DNA of 64,000 nucleotides, taken from Bacteroidia bacterium. GTDB lineage: Bacteria; Bacteroidota; Bacteroidia; Flavobacteriales; Flavobacteriaceae. The DNA is taken from NCBI GenBank assembly GCA_030427585.1, contig JAUIBW010000021.1, positions 1 through 64,000 on the forward strand. The letters run 5' to 3'. The position numbers and the translations under genes were made by a program. Within the stretch, counting starts at the first letter, position 1. Each line of letters begins with the position of its first letter. Below, in pieces: positions 47,292-55,897 of the stretch. The notes under the pieces were generated by a model. It was not told where the DNA came from and ran no database searches. It saw nothing but the letters and a program-made list of their open reading frames with translations.

Positions 47292-48683
47292 ATGATCGCA
47301 CAAGATACCATAGTAGCATTAGCAACCCCATCAGGAGCTGGGGCTATAGCGGTCATTCGTATCTCTGGAAAAGAAGCTATTACGATTTGTTCTCCTTTAT
47401 TTCGATCTGTGAGCAGAAAAGAACTAAGTGCTCAAAAAAGCCATACTATACACCTGGGACACATTGTTGACGAAAACAGAATACTTGATGAAGTTTTGAT
47501 TTCTATTTTTAAAGACTCTAATTCATATACTGGGGAACCTACCATAGAGATTTCTTGTCACGGTTCTGTATATATCCAACAAGAAATTATTCAGTTATTA
47601 CTACGGAAAGGATGTAGAATGGCTAATGCAGGAGAGTTTACACTACGTGCATTTATTAATGGAAAACTAGATCTTTCTCAAGCCGAAGCTGTAGCCGATC
47701 TTATTGCATCTGATTCTGAAGCTTCTCATCAAATCGCAATGCAACAAATGCGAGGTGGTTTTTCTAATGAGATTCAAAAACTGAGAGATGAACTACTGAA
47801 TTTTGCTTCTTTAATAGAACTCGAGTTAGATTTTGCCGAAGAAGATGTAGAATTTGCAGATCGCACTCAGTTTAAAGATTTAATCGCGAGAATCATAAAC
47901 GTATTAAAACGCCTTATCGATTCTTTTGCAGTGGGTAATGTTATCAAAAACGGAATCCCAGTAGCTATTGTTGGGGAACCTAATGTCGGAAAATCTACAT
48001 TGCTTAATGCATTACTAAACGAAGAAAGAGCCATTGTATCGGATATCGCAGGAACCACTCGAGATACTATAGAAGATGAAATTACTATTGGCGGTATTGG
48101 ATTTCGATTTATAGATACTGCTGGGATACGGGAAACCAAAGATGTTGTAGAAAGTATAGGCATCCAAAAGACATTTGAAAAAATTGAACAAGCACAGGTA
48201 GTTATCTATTTGGTAGATAGTTCTGAGTTGACAGTTGATGGTATGCAAACACTTAAGGTTGGAATTGGTAAAATAAAAAATAAGTATCCCCAAAAACCTC
48301 TGATTATTGTTGCTAATAAAGTAGATAAACTAGATAACGATCAAACTTCGAAACTAACATCTGAAATCAAAAACATCCATCTTCTTTCTGCAAAACAAAA
48401 CACAGGTGTCGAAGCCTTACAAAATAAACTTCTTGAGTATGTAAATACAGGGGCTTTACGCAATAATGAGACGATTGTTACGAATTCTCGTCACTATGAT
48501 GCTTTATTAAAAGCTTTAGAAGAAATACAGAAAGTACAATATGGATTAGATACCGGACTTTCTGGAGACCTGATGGCTATAGACATACGACAGGCGTTAT
48601 ATCATTTTGGTGAAATTACAGGAGAAATTACCAGTGATGATTTGCTCGGAAATATCTTTGCTAATTTCTGTATCGGGAAGTAA
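47292..48683 (+). CDS. mnmE: tRNA uridine-5-carboxymethylaminomethyl modification GTPase
   Basis: 463 residues, normal length. An N-terminal tetrahydrofolate-binding domain (ATPSGAGAIAVIRISG), a helical domain, and an inserted GTPase (G1 GEPNVGKST, G3 DTAGIRE, G4 NKVD) precede the C-terminal CIGK with the essential cysteine. With MnmG it modifies wobble U34. The intact CIGK end shows the gene was not broken by the adjacent integrative element. Confidence 0.98.
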   Translation: MIAQDTIVALATPSGAGAIAVIRISGKEAITICSPLFRSVSRKELSAQKSHTIHLGHIVDENRILDEVLISIFKDSNSYTGEPTIEISCHGSVYIQQEIIQLLLRKGCRMANAGEFTLRAFINGKLDLSQAEAVADLIASDSEASHQIAMQQMRGGFSNEIQKLRDELLNFASLIELELDFAEEDVEFADRTQFKDLIARIINVLKRLIDSFAVGNVIKNGIPVAIVGEPNVGKSTLLNALLNEERAIVSDIAGTTRDTIEDEITIGGIGFRFIDTAGIRETKDVVESIGIQKTFEKIEQAQVVIYLVDSSELTVDGMQTLKVGIGKIKNKYPQKPLIIVANKVDKLDNDQTSKLTSEIKNIHLLSAKQNTGVEALQNKLLEYVNTGALRNNETIVTNSRHYDALLKALEEIQKVQYGLDTGLSGDLMAIDIRQALYHFGEITGEITSDDLLGNIFANFCIGK

Positions 48684-48777
48684 ATATATTTTCCTTTGAT
48701 ATACTTTTAGTTTCTTTTTGTCTGTATAATAGGTTTTTATAGTAATTTTAAAGGATTTTACTTTCCAATGATAAACT

Positions 48778-48785
48778 TATTTTTG
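48778..48785 (+). promoter_or_regulatory. Integrase -7 element
   Basis: TATTTTTG fits TAnnTTTG, 75 bp before the integrase ATG. Confidence 0.45.
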
Positions 48786-48804
48786 TATTTTTATTTCACC
48801 TAAA

Positions 48805-48841
48805 TTTCATCTTTTATAAGATTTTGATACGAAAGATGAAA
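48805..48841. repeat. Inverted repeat in the integrase leader
   Basis: TTTCATCTTT (48805-48814) and AAAGATGAAA (48832-48841) form perfect 10-nt arms, 17 nt apart. TTTCACCT occurs twice beside it, before the left arm and just upstream of the ATG. The setting, between mnmE and the integrase, fits recombinase arm sites or a control hairpin at the element's left end. Confidence 0.65.
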
Positions 48842-48860
48842 AAATTTCACCTTTTGTGTT

Positions 48861-49994
48861 ATGAAAATAAGTTTAAAGAAAAAGAAAATAAAGAATAACC
48901 GATATAGTCTTTATATCGAGTATTACAAAGGTCATTACATAGATCCAAATGGGGTTAATAAATACAATAGGGATTTTGAGTATTTAAAACTTTATACCTT
49001 TCAAAATCCTAAAGGCAGTGAAGAAAAAAAGCACAATAAGGAAACATATTTATTAGCGGATAAAATCCTTTCCCTTAGAAAAGCAGATGCCATTCAAGGT
49101 AAGTATAACATAAAAGATGCTAAGAAAAGTAAAACCCGATTTCTAGATTTTTTTAGCAAGCTAAAAAATGAGCGTATTGATAGCATTAAAAATTATGGAA
49201 ATTGGGATGCTGCGCAAAAACACCTAGAGCGTTTTTGTCCTGCCTCTGTAACTTTTGACGATATAGATGAAAACTTTGTAAAGGGTTTTAAAAATTACCT
49301 AGATAAAGATGCAAAGACAAAGAGCGATTTAGGCCTGTCTCAAAATTCAAAATATTCTTATTTCAATAAATTCAAAGCAGCCTTAAAAGAGGCTTTTGAA
49401 TTAGGTTATTTAGATAGTAACATCGTAAAAAAAGTAAAAGGTTTTGAGCAAGGAGAATCAAAAAGAGAGTATTTAACACATTCAGAGCTTCAAGCTTTAT
49501 CAAATGCTACATGTAAATATAAGATGCTTAAAAACGCATTTATATTTAGTTGCCTAACTGGTTTACGTTGGAGTGATATAAATAAAATGATCTGGTCTGA
49601 AGTTCGCGATGAAGATTCAGGTTCCAGAATCATATTTAGACAACAAAAAACAGACGGACTCGAGTATCTTTATATATCTAAACAAGCGAGAGATTTATTA
49701 GGAGAAAGGCAATCAGAAAGTGATCGTGTATTTGTAGGTTTGAAATATGGTGCGCATTTTAATGCCGAAATATTACGGTGGTGTATGCGTGCTGGTATTA
49801 CAAAACATATTACGTTTCACAGTGCCAGACATACAAATGCTGTTTTACTTCTAGAGAATGGTGCAGATATTTACACGGTATCTAAAAGATTAGGTCATAA
49901 AGAGCTAAGAACTACAGAGATTTATGCTAAGATCATTGATAAAAAGATGAAAGAAGCGGCAAATATTATACCCGAATTAAAACTACAATTATGA
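48861..49994 (+). CDS. Tyrosine-type site-specific integrase
   Basis: 377 residues: an N-terminal arm-binding-like part, a SAM-like core-binding domain (about 105-195), and a catalytic domain with R236 in TGLRWSD, H320 and R323 in HSARH, and the nucleophile Y355 in TEIYAK. This is the layout of Bacteroidota integrative-element integrases. It lies 178 bp after mnmE and reads into the element, overlapping the next gene by 4 bp. It probably mediates integration near the 3' end of mnmE; the core site itself is not visible. Confidence 0.95.
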   Translation: MKISLKKKKIKNNRYSLYIEYYKGHYIDPNGVNKYNRDFEYLKLYTFQNPKGSEEKKHNKETYLLADKILSLRKADAIQGKYNIKDAKKSKTRFLDFFSKLKNERIDSIKNYGNWDAAQKHLERFCPASVTFDDIDENFVKGFKNYLDKDAKTKSDLGLSQNSKYSYFNKFKAALKEAFELGYLDSNIVKKVKGFEQGESKREYLTHSELQALSNATCKYKMLKNAFIFSCLTGLRWSDINKMIWSEVRDEDSGSRIIFRQQKTDGLEYLYISKQARDLLGERQSESDRVFVGLKYGAHFNAEILRWCMRAGITKHITFHSARHTNAVLLLENGADIYTVSKRLGHKELRTTEIYAKIIDKKMKEAANIIPELKLQL

Positions 49995-51586
49995 GAGAAT
50001 ACTTAATAACCGTATTAATAGTTTCTACTTTATTACTTCTTGCCTCTCTATTTTTAATAATGAGAGGTTACCTGAAATATTTTGAAGCCTGGTTAAATAA
50101 CAAAAGTGTTTGGAATCCTAATTATGATAGGTTAAGACTTTTTCTAAACATTTTTTTCTTCGGTTTATCCTATTTCATATTCCATATGACTTTTAGAGAA
50201 ATAGAAACATTCTATTTAAGTTGGTTTCATAAAATTAGTTTTTCGACAATACCATTTGCTTTAGGGCTAATGACGTATTTTATCAAAATGTCTTGGAGTA
50301 AAAAATTTGAGATAAAGCCATTATCTGCATCAACCACTTCAATCAAAAAGGATCAGTTAGAGAATTCAAAAGAAAGTATCTTAATGAAAATCGAAAAAAA
50401 AGAAAAGGATAATGAAGATTGGATGCCCAAATTGAAAAAAGTAATATCAAACAAAAAGGGTAAAACCAAGAAACCAGATAAATATTTGGAATTATACTAT
50501 TCACTTAAAGAAAAACTTATGCTTTCTGATTGTAGTGAAGTGTATTATCTACCATCAAACGTATCTCTGAGCGATTTTCATTATTCTTACTACAATAGAA
50601 GGTTTATAAATAATTACATAAAGAAAAATATCTACCTATACTATGATAAAATTTTTGAAAAAGATAAAGTCACAGAATATTTCAAAAATAGTGAGAACGT
50701 TAAAAGAAAAGAAGCTCCAATCGATATAGCTTACAATTCAATATTCTTTTTCATTCAAGAGCAAATCAACTCTATTTTTCTCGAGATAAAAAGTTATACT
50801 GAAAACAGACCTTTTTACAATAAGTTTAAACCCAATAACACTATACTTAATGAGCTTATTTGTAAGTTTTTCTTAGAAAACATTATCATAGCAAATAATA
50901 GTTTCTATGGTATTCAATTTGAGATTAAAGAAGACTATAACTTGCTTTTCAATGCATATTTTAAAGAAGTTTTAGTAAGTCTTTGGGACGATAAGCATAA
51001 ACTTGATACTAATAGTTTACAATCAGAAATTAAAGCCTTAAAAAGGGTTGTAATAAAAAACAAAAAAATAGATTTAGACTGGTATATCAAGGAACTTACT
51101 GAAACTATAACTCTAAATAGATTAAAACCTGATCCTTCTCCAGTCTTGAAACCATCAAATTTTGATTCACATATCCCTCAGGCAAAAGAAAAATTAAATA
51201 TTACTAAAAAAGAAAGAAACTTTAACTTAAAAATATCTGAGAATCAAATACAAAAATTATATGATAGTCTAATAAGATATGGTATCATAACCTTATACAA
51301 AAACTCATCCGAAGATTTCTCTAACGTTTTATTAAAAAATTGGGAAGATCATAATTCCTGTATATACTTTACACTTGACAATCCGTCGATTAGAGAATTT
51401 TATGAGCTATTAAAAAAGGAATTTGCATCGAGTAGTTTTAAGTTGATTCATTTTATAGACACTTCGAACCTTATTAAAAAAGAAGATGGAGAAAAATATA
51501 ATTATGATTCGGTTAAAAATGCAAAACAAAGAACAATTGAATCAAAAAAAAGTGAGATTCTAAATAAGATATTTTCTTCTCTTTAA
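49991..51586 (+). CDS. Integrase-coupled three-TM protein of unknown function
   Basis: 531 residues, no family recognised. Three TM helices are predicted (about 4-24, 48-67 and 82-98), then a basic linker (about 100-165) and a large, probably cytoplasmic, helical region rich in Lys, Asn and Tyr. Residues ~410-515 (ENQIQKLYDSLIRYGIITLY and onward) look like a compact helical domain. It starts inside the integrase stop (ATGA), so it is translated with the integrase. Could be an element-encoded defence, exclusion or regulatory protein; none can be assigned. Confidence 0.8.
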   Translation: MREYLITVLIVSTLLLLASLFLIMRGYLKYFEAWLNNKSVWNPNYDRLRLFLNIFFFGLSYFIFHMTFREIETFYLSWFHKISFSTIPFALGLMTYFIKMSWSKKFEIKPLSASTTSIKKDQLENSKESILMKIEKKEKDNEDWMPKLKKVISNKKGKTKKPDKYLELYYSLKEKLMLSDCSEVYYLPSNVSLSDFHYSYYNRRFINNYIKKNIYLYYDKIFEKDKVTEYFKNSENVKRKEAPIDIAYNSIFFFIQEQINSIFLEIKSYTENRPFYNKFKPNNTILNELICKFFLENIIIANNSFYGIQFEIKEDYNLLFNAYFKEVLVSLWDDKHKLDTNSLQSEIKALKRVVIKNKKIDLDWYIKELTETITLNRLKPDPSPVLKPSNFDSHIPQAKEKLNITKKERNFNLKISENQIQKLYDSLIRYGIITLYKNSSEDFSNVLLKNWEDHNSCIYFTLDNPSIREFYELLKKEFASSSFKLIHFIDTSNLIKKEDGEKYNYDSVKNAKQRTIESKKSEILNKIFSSL

Positions 51587-51691
51587 AAGTAAAATGTTTG
51601 CTTTTAATACGATTTTGTTTGCCTTTGTAAACATTGCATACTTTTCTTTTTCTTTCCTATAGTAGTTTTACTCTAGAATTCATTTACCAAA

Positions 51692-51707
51692 AACAACTGC
51701 AGTTGTT
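51692..51707. promoter_or_regulatory. 16-bp perfect palindrome before the HTH gene
   Basis: AACAACTGCAGTTGTT is fully self-complementary and ends 26 bp before the ATG of the excisionase-like protein. Position and symmetry suggest an autoregulatory operator. Confidence 0.7.
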
Positions 51708-51733
51708 CATTATAAATCTGTAAATCAAAAATA

Positions 51734-52021
51734 ATGGACAAAATAAAATTGGACGAGAGACTTAATAGAATAGAAAAATTATTAATAGGGTCTAAAAAAG
51801 TACTTTCCTTTGAAGAGGCTTGTGATTACACAGGAATCTCACGAAGTTATATGTACAAACTTACATCATCTGGGGATATTCCACATTCCAAACCTAATGG
51901 TAAAATTATCTTTTTCGATAAAGAGCGTTTGGACCAATGGTTACTACAAAACAGACGTAAATCTGCTGCTGAAATAAAAAAGGAAGCTCTTAACTACACT
52001 TTAAAAAACAAAAAAGCGTAA
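51734..52021 (+). CDS. Helix-turn-helix excisionase-like protein
   Basis: 95 residues. The central MerR/HTH_17-type motif (SFEEACDYTGISRSYMYKLTSSGDIPHSKPNGKIIF, in part) matches DNA-binding proteins found next to integrases in Bacteroidota elements. The N-terminal helix may dimerise; the C-terminus is basic. Likely an excisionase or element regulator. Confidence 0.85.
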   Translation: MDKIKLDERLNRIEKLLIGSKKVLSFEEACDYTGISRSYMYKLTSSGDIPHSKPNGKIIFFDKERLDQWLLQNRRKSAAEIKKEALNYTLKNKKA

Positions 52022-52110
52022 AGCTCTGACCCTTTACACTTTTAAATAATTCTTTCAACGAGATTATCGTATGGTGCAAATATACGGTTTTCTGCAACAT
52101 CATTAGCAGT

Positions 52111-53343
52111 ATGACACATAAATCACAATATCTAAGGATTGGAACATCTTATTATAAGCAGATCCAAAAACCATTAATATCAGGAGATACTCTAGAAGTT
52201 TTAACCATTTGGAGTAAAGAGTGTATCCGAGAAGATCATGGAAGAGACTTCATAAGCAAGATCAAAAAATATGATGGATTTTGTTGTGTTCCTTCCCATA
52301 TAGATTTCAAACAAGAGATTTCAAATTTTTACAATACCTATAACGAGTTAAGTCACAAACCGAAAAAAGGAGACATTGAAAATTCTCTGAACTTTATGAA
52401 ACATATTTTCGGGGATCAATTGGAGCTTGGCTTAGATTATCTCAAAATCCTTTATGAAAAGCCAACACAAATACTCCCTGTTCTTTGCCTAGTTTCAAGA
52501 GAAAGAAATACTGGAAAAACTACCACACTAAACTGGTTAAAAAATCTTTTTGGAAGTAATATGACCTACAATACAAATGATGATTTTAGGTCTCAATTTA
52601 ATTCCGATTGGTCGAGTAAACTAATCATTGCAGTTGATGAAGTATTACTGGACAAAAAAGAAGATACCGAACGTATTAAAAACCTCTCTACGGCCAGAAC
52701 TTATAAAGTCGAAGCCAAAGGAAAAGACAAAAACGAAATTGAGTTTTTTGGCAAATTCATTCTCTGCAGTAACAATGAAAAGAACTTCATCAAAATAGAA
52801 CCAGGTGAGATCCGGTTTTGGGTTCGCAAAATACATTCCTTTCAAAGTGAAGATGAAAACCTATTGGATAAGCTGATAAAAGAAATTCCTGCATTTCTGC
52901 ATTACCTGATGCATCGAGATTTTTATTCCAAGAATTCTACTAGAATGTGGTTTACTCCCAAACAGATTAAAACAGAGGCTTTAAAAAAGCTGATCAACTT
53001 CAATAAGAACATTATTGAAATAGAACTGGTAAACTCAATTTTAGAAATAATGGACTGTTACGAATTGGAAGAATTTCAATTCTGTATCAAAGACCTACAA
53101 AATCTATTAAGCAGAACTCCATACAAAGAAACCAAAACCAAGCTACGTAATATCGTTCGTGAGGAATGGAATCTAGCACCTGCAGAGAACACTTTAAAAT
53201 ACAAAAAATTCTCAATTCTAAGTGAAGGAACTATAGTCGAAGGAACTGACAAAGGTCGATTTTACACCTTAAAACGAGCCTTTTTGCAGGAAAATTATGA
53301 TGAATTGATGACAAAAAACAATAAATCAATGAATACCAAATAG
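52111..53343 (+). CDS. SF3-helicase-like replication protein
   Basis: 410 residues. An ATPase core resembling the primase-associated SF3/DUF5906 type: Walker A RERNTGKTT (K136), Walker B-like LIIAVDEVL, a sensor-like FILCSNNE, and a C-terminal winged-helix-like part. Followed by an iteron-like array and a toprim primase, so it is probably the element's replicative helicase. No N-terminal polymerase-primase domain is seen; the primase function is on the next gene. Confidence 0.83.
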   Translation: MTHKSQYLRIGTSYYKQIQKPLISGDTLEVLTIWSKECIREDHGRDFISKIKKYDGFCCVPSHIDFKQEISNFYNTYNELSHKPKKGDIENSLNFMKHIFGDQLELGLDYLKILYEKPTQILPVLCLVSRERNTGKTTTLNWLKNLFGSNMTYNTNDDFRSQFNSDWSSKLIIAVDEVLLDKKEDTERIKNLSTARTYKVEAKGKDKNEIEFFGKFILCSNNEKNFIKIEPGEIRFWVRKIHSFQSEDENLLDKLIKEIPAFLHYLMHRDFYSKNSTRMWFTPKQIKTEALKKLINFNKNIIEIELVNSILEIMDCYELEEFQFCIKDLQNLLSRTPYKETKTKLRNIVREEWNLAPAENTLKYKKFSILSEGTIVEGTDKGRFYTLKRAFLQENYDELMTKNNKSMNTK

Positions 53344-53350
53344 TTAATCT

Positions 53351-53510
53351 GTCATCAAACCAGCATCAAACCGTCATCAAAAAAATAAATGATGACAAGA
53401 AATTCAAAAAACATCAAAATGATGACAGAATGATGACGCATTTGATGCGCTGTTAAATACTGAATAACAAGTTATTAAATCGATTTAGCATCAAATCATC
53501 AAAAAAACGG
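53351..53510. repeat. Iteron-like array, possible element replication origin
   Basis: Within 182 noncoding bp between helicase and primase, the motif (G)TCATCA(AA) occurs repeatedly in both orientations. GTCATCA is at 53351 and 53373; GCATCAAA at 53363 and 53488; TGATGAC at 53390, 53420 and 53431. Further CATCAAA or TTGATG copies are at 53412, 53442 and 53497. Several neighbours are 10-12 bp apart, about one helix turn. GTCATCA and TGATGAC (53373-53396) also form an inverted pair. Confidence 0.78.
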
Positions 53511-53525
53511 ATAAAATCAAAACCA

Positions 53526-54455
53526 ATGAAAAGAGAGAAACTAACGTGTGAAAAAGCCCGTAATATTTCCATCGTGCCAACACTTGGAAAATTAGGGCAT
53601 TTTCCTAAACGACAGACTGAGAAAGAAGCTTGGTTTCTTTCTCCATTCAGAAAAGAAACCCAAGCATCTTTCAAGGTTTCAAAACATCTAAATCGATGGT
53701 ATGACCACGGAGAAGGTTTTGGAGGTAATGTAATTGACTTAATCATAAAACTAAAAGGATGCGATACAAAAGAAGCTTTAGAAATTTTGAGTAAAGACAT
53801 TTTTTTCTCTTTTCAGCAGCAACCAAGTTTCCAGAAATCTATCCCAATATCTCCCGAATACGAAATCTTAAAAGTTAAAAAACTTGAAAACCAAGCTTTA
53901 CTTGATTACCTAAATCAACGTCATATCGATATCGAAATAGCACAACATTATTGCGAAGAAATATACTATCAAAACAAGAACAAAAGATACTTCGCTATTT
54001 CATTTCAAAATGATGTAAATGGTTACGAACTGCGTAATAAATATTTTAAAGGTTGTAGAGGAAGAAAAGAAATTACAAGCTTTAAAAACAACCATTCTAA
54101 GCTAGTACTATTTGAAGGTTTTCTGGATTTTTTGTCTTATAAAACATTGTTCAAATCAGAATTTTTACATGAGGATTACATCATATCCAACTCCGTCGGA
54201 ATGATCAAAAACATCACTCCTATTATTGCGGATTACCGCAATATTTATGCATACCTAGACAATGACGAACCAGGGCAAAAAGCGATAGCTTTTTTGAAGC
54301 AAAATCACAAGGCAATTTTGGACTGTAGTGTCTTTTATCATAAGCATAATGATCTCAATGATTATCTGGTAATGCGAAGGTCTCAAAAAGAGAGCGAGTC
54401 GGACAGGGGCTTACACCCCCTATCCGACTCGCCCTGCGGGGCTAAACGCAGATAA
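53526..54455 (+). CDS. Toprim-domain DNA primase
   Basis: 309 residues. The N-terminal ~95 residues resemble a CHC2-type zinc-binding primase fold (FLSPFRKETQASFKV, DHGEGFGGNVIDLI) but lack the set of zinc cysteines. The toprim part has VLFEGFLDFLS and YAYLDNDEPG with its acidic residues. The last ~25 residues are encoded by an unusually GC-rich, hairpin-forming stretch and look unrelated to the rest. Typical of replication modules of Bacteroidota mobile elements. Confidence 0.87.
   Translation: MKREKLTCEKARNISIVPTLGKLGHFPKRQTEKEAWFLSPFRKETQASFKVSKHLNRWYDHGEGFGGNVIDLIIKLKGCDTKEALEILSKDIFFSFQQQPSFQKSIPISPEYEILKVKKLENQALLDYLNQRHIDIEIAQHYCEEIYYQNKNKRYFAISFQNDVNGYELRNKYFKGCRGRKEITSFKNNHSKLVLFEGFLDFLSYKTLFKSEFLHEDYIISNSVGMIKNITPIIADYRNIYAYLDNDEPGQKAIAFLKQNHKAILDCSVFYHKHNDLNDYLVMRRSQKESESDRGLHPLSDSPCGAKRR
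54394..54432. repeat. Long hairpin in the primase 3' end, candidate oriT or control element
   Basis: 16-nt arms (54394-54409 and 54417-54432) pair at 15 of 16 positions around a 7-nt loop, with core GAGTCGGACAGGGG. The local GC content is much above the surroundings. It lies about 120 bp before the first mobilization gene, where a transfer origin would be expected. Confidence 0.75.
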
Positions 54456-54466
54456 AATCTGCTTTT
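54448..54466 (+). terminator. Terminator overlapping the primase stop codon
   Basis: GCAGAT AAA ATCTGC followed by TTTT. The first arm overlaps an alternative short stem CTGCG/CGCAG (54434-54438 with 54447-54451), so the two cannot form together. Confidence 0.7.
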
Positions 54467-54551
54467 ACTAGAGGTTATAAAATATATCACATTATAAAAT
54501 CACTATAAAACAAATTTTAAAATACTGATTATCAATAATTAAAAATATAAA

Positions 54552-55016
54552 ATGACAAAAAAAAGCATACTCATACATCATAAATATCATAAGAATTTAA
54601 AGCAATTATCCGATGGGTTTAATCAACCCATGAGTAGCCTTATAGAACAAATGATTTTGTATTTCAAAAGGACAGGAATAGACCCGAAAAATGCGGTTAA
54701 TAATAACCCATCGATTATGGTTAAAGCTTTGGATAAAAGAATTGTTTCTTTTCTAAAAGTTCAGGAACGAGATATCCTAAAACCCATGAGAAATGAAGTA
54801 TACAGTTACTCAAAAGAACAGCACGAAAAAATTGATCAATTAAAAACTGCCTTAAAGGAATTACTTTACAAAATGAATACCGCAGATAAGGATAGAACCC
54901 TTATGGTAAAAAGTGAATTGAGTAAACAGCAAAATGCAATTTTGGCTATTGCAGAAAATATAGATCCTAAAAACAAGACTGGATTAACAAACCATATCAA
55001 AGAAATATTCAAATGA
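54552..55016 (+). CDS. BfmA/BtgA-type mobilization protein
   Basis: 154 residues, basic and helical. The N-terminus is ribbon-helix-helix-like (SILIHHKYHKNLKQLSDGF), followed by a coiled coil with KVQERDILKPMRNEVY, typical of the small mobilization accessory proteins of Bacteroides transposons and plasmids. Such proteins bind oriT and recruit the relaxase. It overlaps the relaxase gene by 4 bp. Confidence 0.83.
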   Translation: MTKKSILIHHKYHKNLKQLSDGFNQPMSSLIEQMILYFKRTGIDPKNAVNNNPSIMVKALDKRIVSFLKVQERDILKPMRNEVYSYSKEQHEKIDQLKTALKELLYKMNTADKDRTLMVKSELSKQQNAILAIAENIDPKNKTGLTNHIKEIFK

Positions 55017-55897
55017 TGCCTATAAGTAAACCACATAGTAGTTATGGAGGAAACAACTCTGGAAGTTGCGGAAATTTGGTTGAATATCTAGATAAAGAAA
55101 ATCAAGAGCTTGACCAATTAGCAGAAAAAGCCGAATCCAAAGATAAATCTTTGGAAATTCAAGAACGCAAACAAGATTTCTTTTCTCATAAAAGCGACAA
55201 TGTATCAAAAATTGAAGTAAGAGATTCCATAGACTCTAATAAAAGAAAACTTGGAAAAGAAGATGCTAAATTCTTTGCTCCAACTATAAGCTTCAGTCAA
55301 ACCGAATTAAAACACCTTGCTTTAAAAGCTACTAATGGGCGTGAGGTAAAATCGGTTTGGGATATGAAATCATCAGAATTCAAAGCATACAATAAATCCC
55401 TACAAGATTATAGCAGAAAAGCAATGAATAACTATGCCCAAAACTTTAATAGACAAGAAAAAGGTTTACAAAATGGTAACGACTTGGTGTACTACGGAAA
55501 GATAGAACATAATCGGAAATATAAAGGCACAGATCCCGAAGTACTAAAAGGCGATGCAAAATCTGGTCAAAATAAACCTGGTCTACAATCTCATATCCAT
55601 ATCATCGTAAGCCGAAAAGACAAATCTCAAAAGTTAAAATTAAGTCCAACGGCAAATGAAAAAAATACAAAACGAACTATTGGAAAAAATAACTACACAG
55701 TTGGTTTTGATCGCAAGGAGTGGATAAATAAAAATGAAAAATCATTCGATCAAATGTTTCAACACCAACGTAAAGAAGTAGAAAAATTTGAAGTACAAAA
55801 CATTTTAAAAAATGGATCTCCTGCAGAAAAAGATAAACTACTAAAGGAGATAGAAAAAAATAAAGAAATGAATAACACTAAATCCCTAGAACTATGA
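55013..55897 (+). CDS. Relaxase-like mobilization protein (DUF5712)
   Basis: 294 residues. The N-terminal NNSGSCGNLVEYLDKEN and the later QSHIHIIVSRKDKSQKLKLSP fit DUF5712/MobB-like mobilization proteins. The histidines of SHIHIIVS would be the metal ligands of the HUH nickase, and Tyr residues in YSRKAMNNYAQ are nucleophile candidates. Translationally coupled to the genes on both sides (ATGA overlaps). Confidence 0.82.
   Translation: MMPISKPHSSYGGNNSGSCGNLVEYLDKENQELDQLAEKAESKDKSLEIQERKQDFFSHKSDNVSKIEVRDSIDSNKRKLGKEDAKFFAPTISFSQTELKHLALKATNGREVKSVWDMKSSEFKAYNKSLQDYSRKAMNNYAQNFNRQEKGLQNGNDLVYYGKIEHNRKYKGTDPEVLKGDAKSGQNKPGLQSHIHIIVSRKDKSQKLKLSPTANEKNTKRTIGKNNYTVGFDRKEWINKNEKSFDQMFQHQRKEVEKFEVQNILKNGSPAEKDKLLKEIEKNKEMNNTKSLEL

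Noticed and set aside
48684..48860. tRNA gene as the integration target
   Set aside because: No cloverleaf-like sequence or TTCGANNC arm found between mnmE and the integrase.
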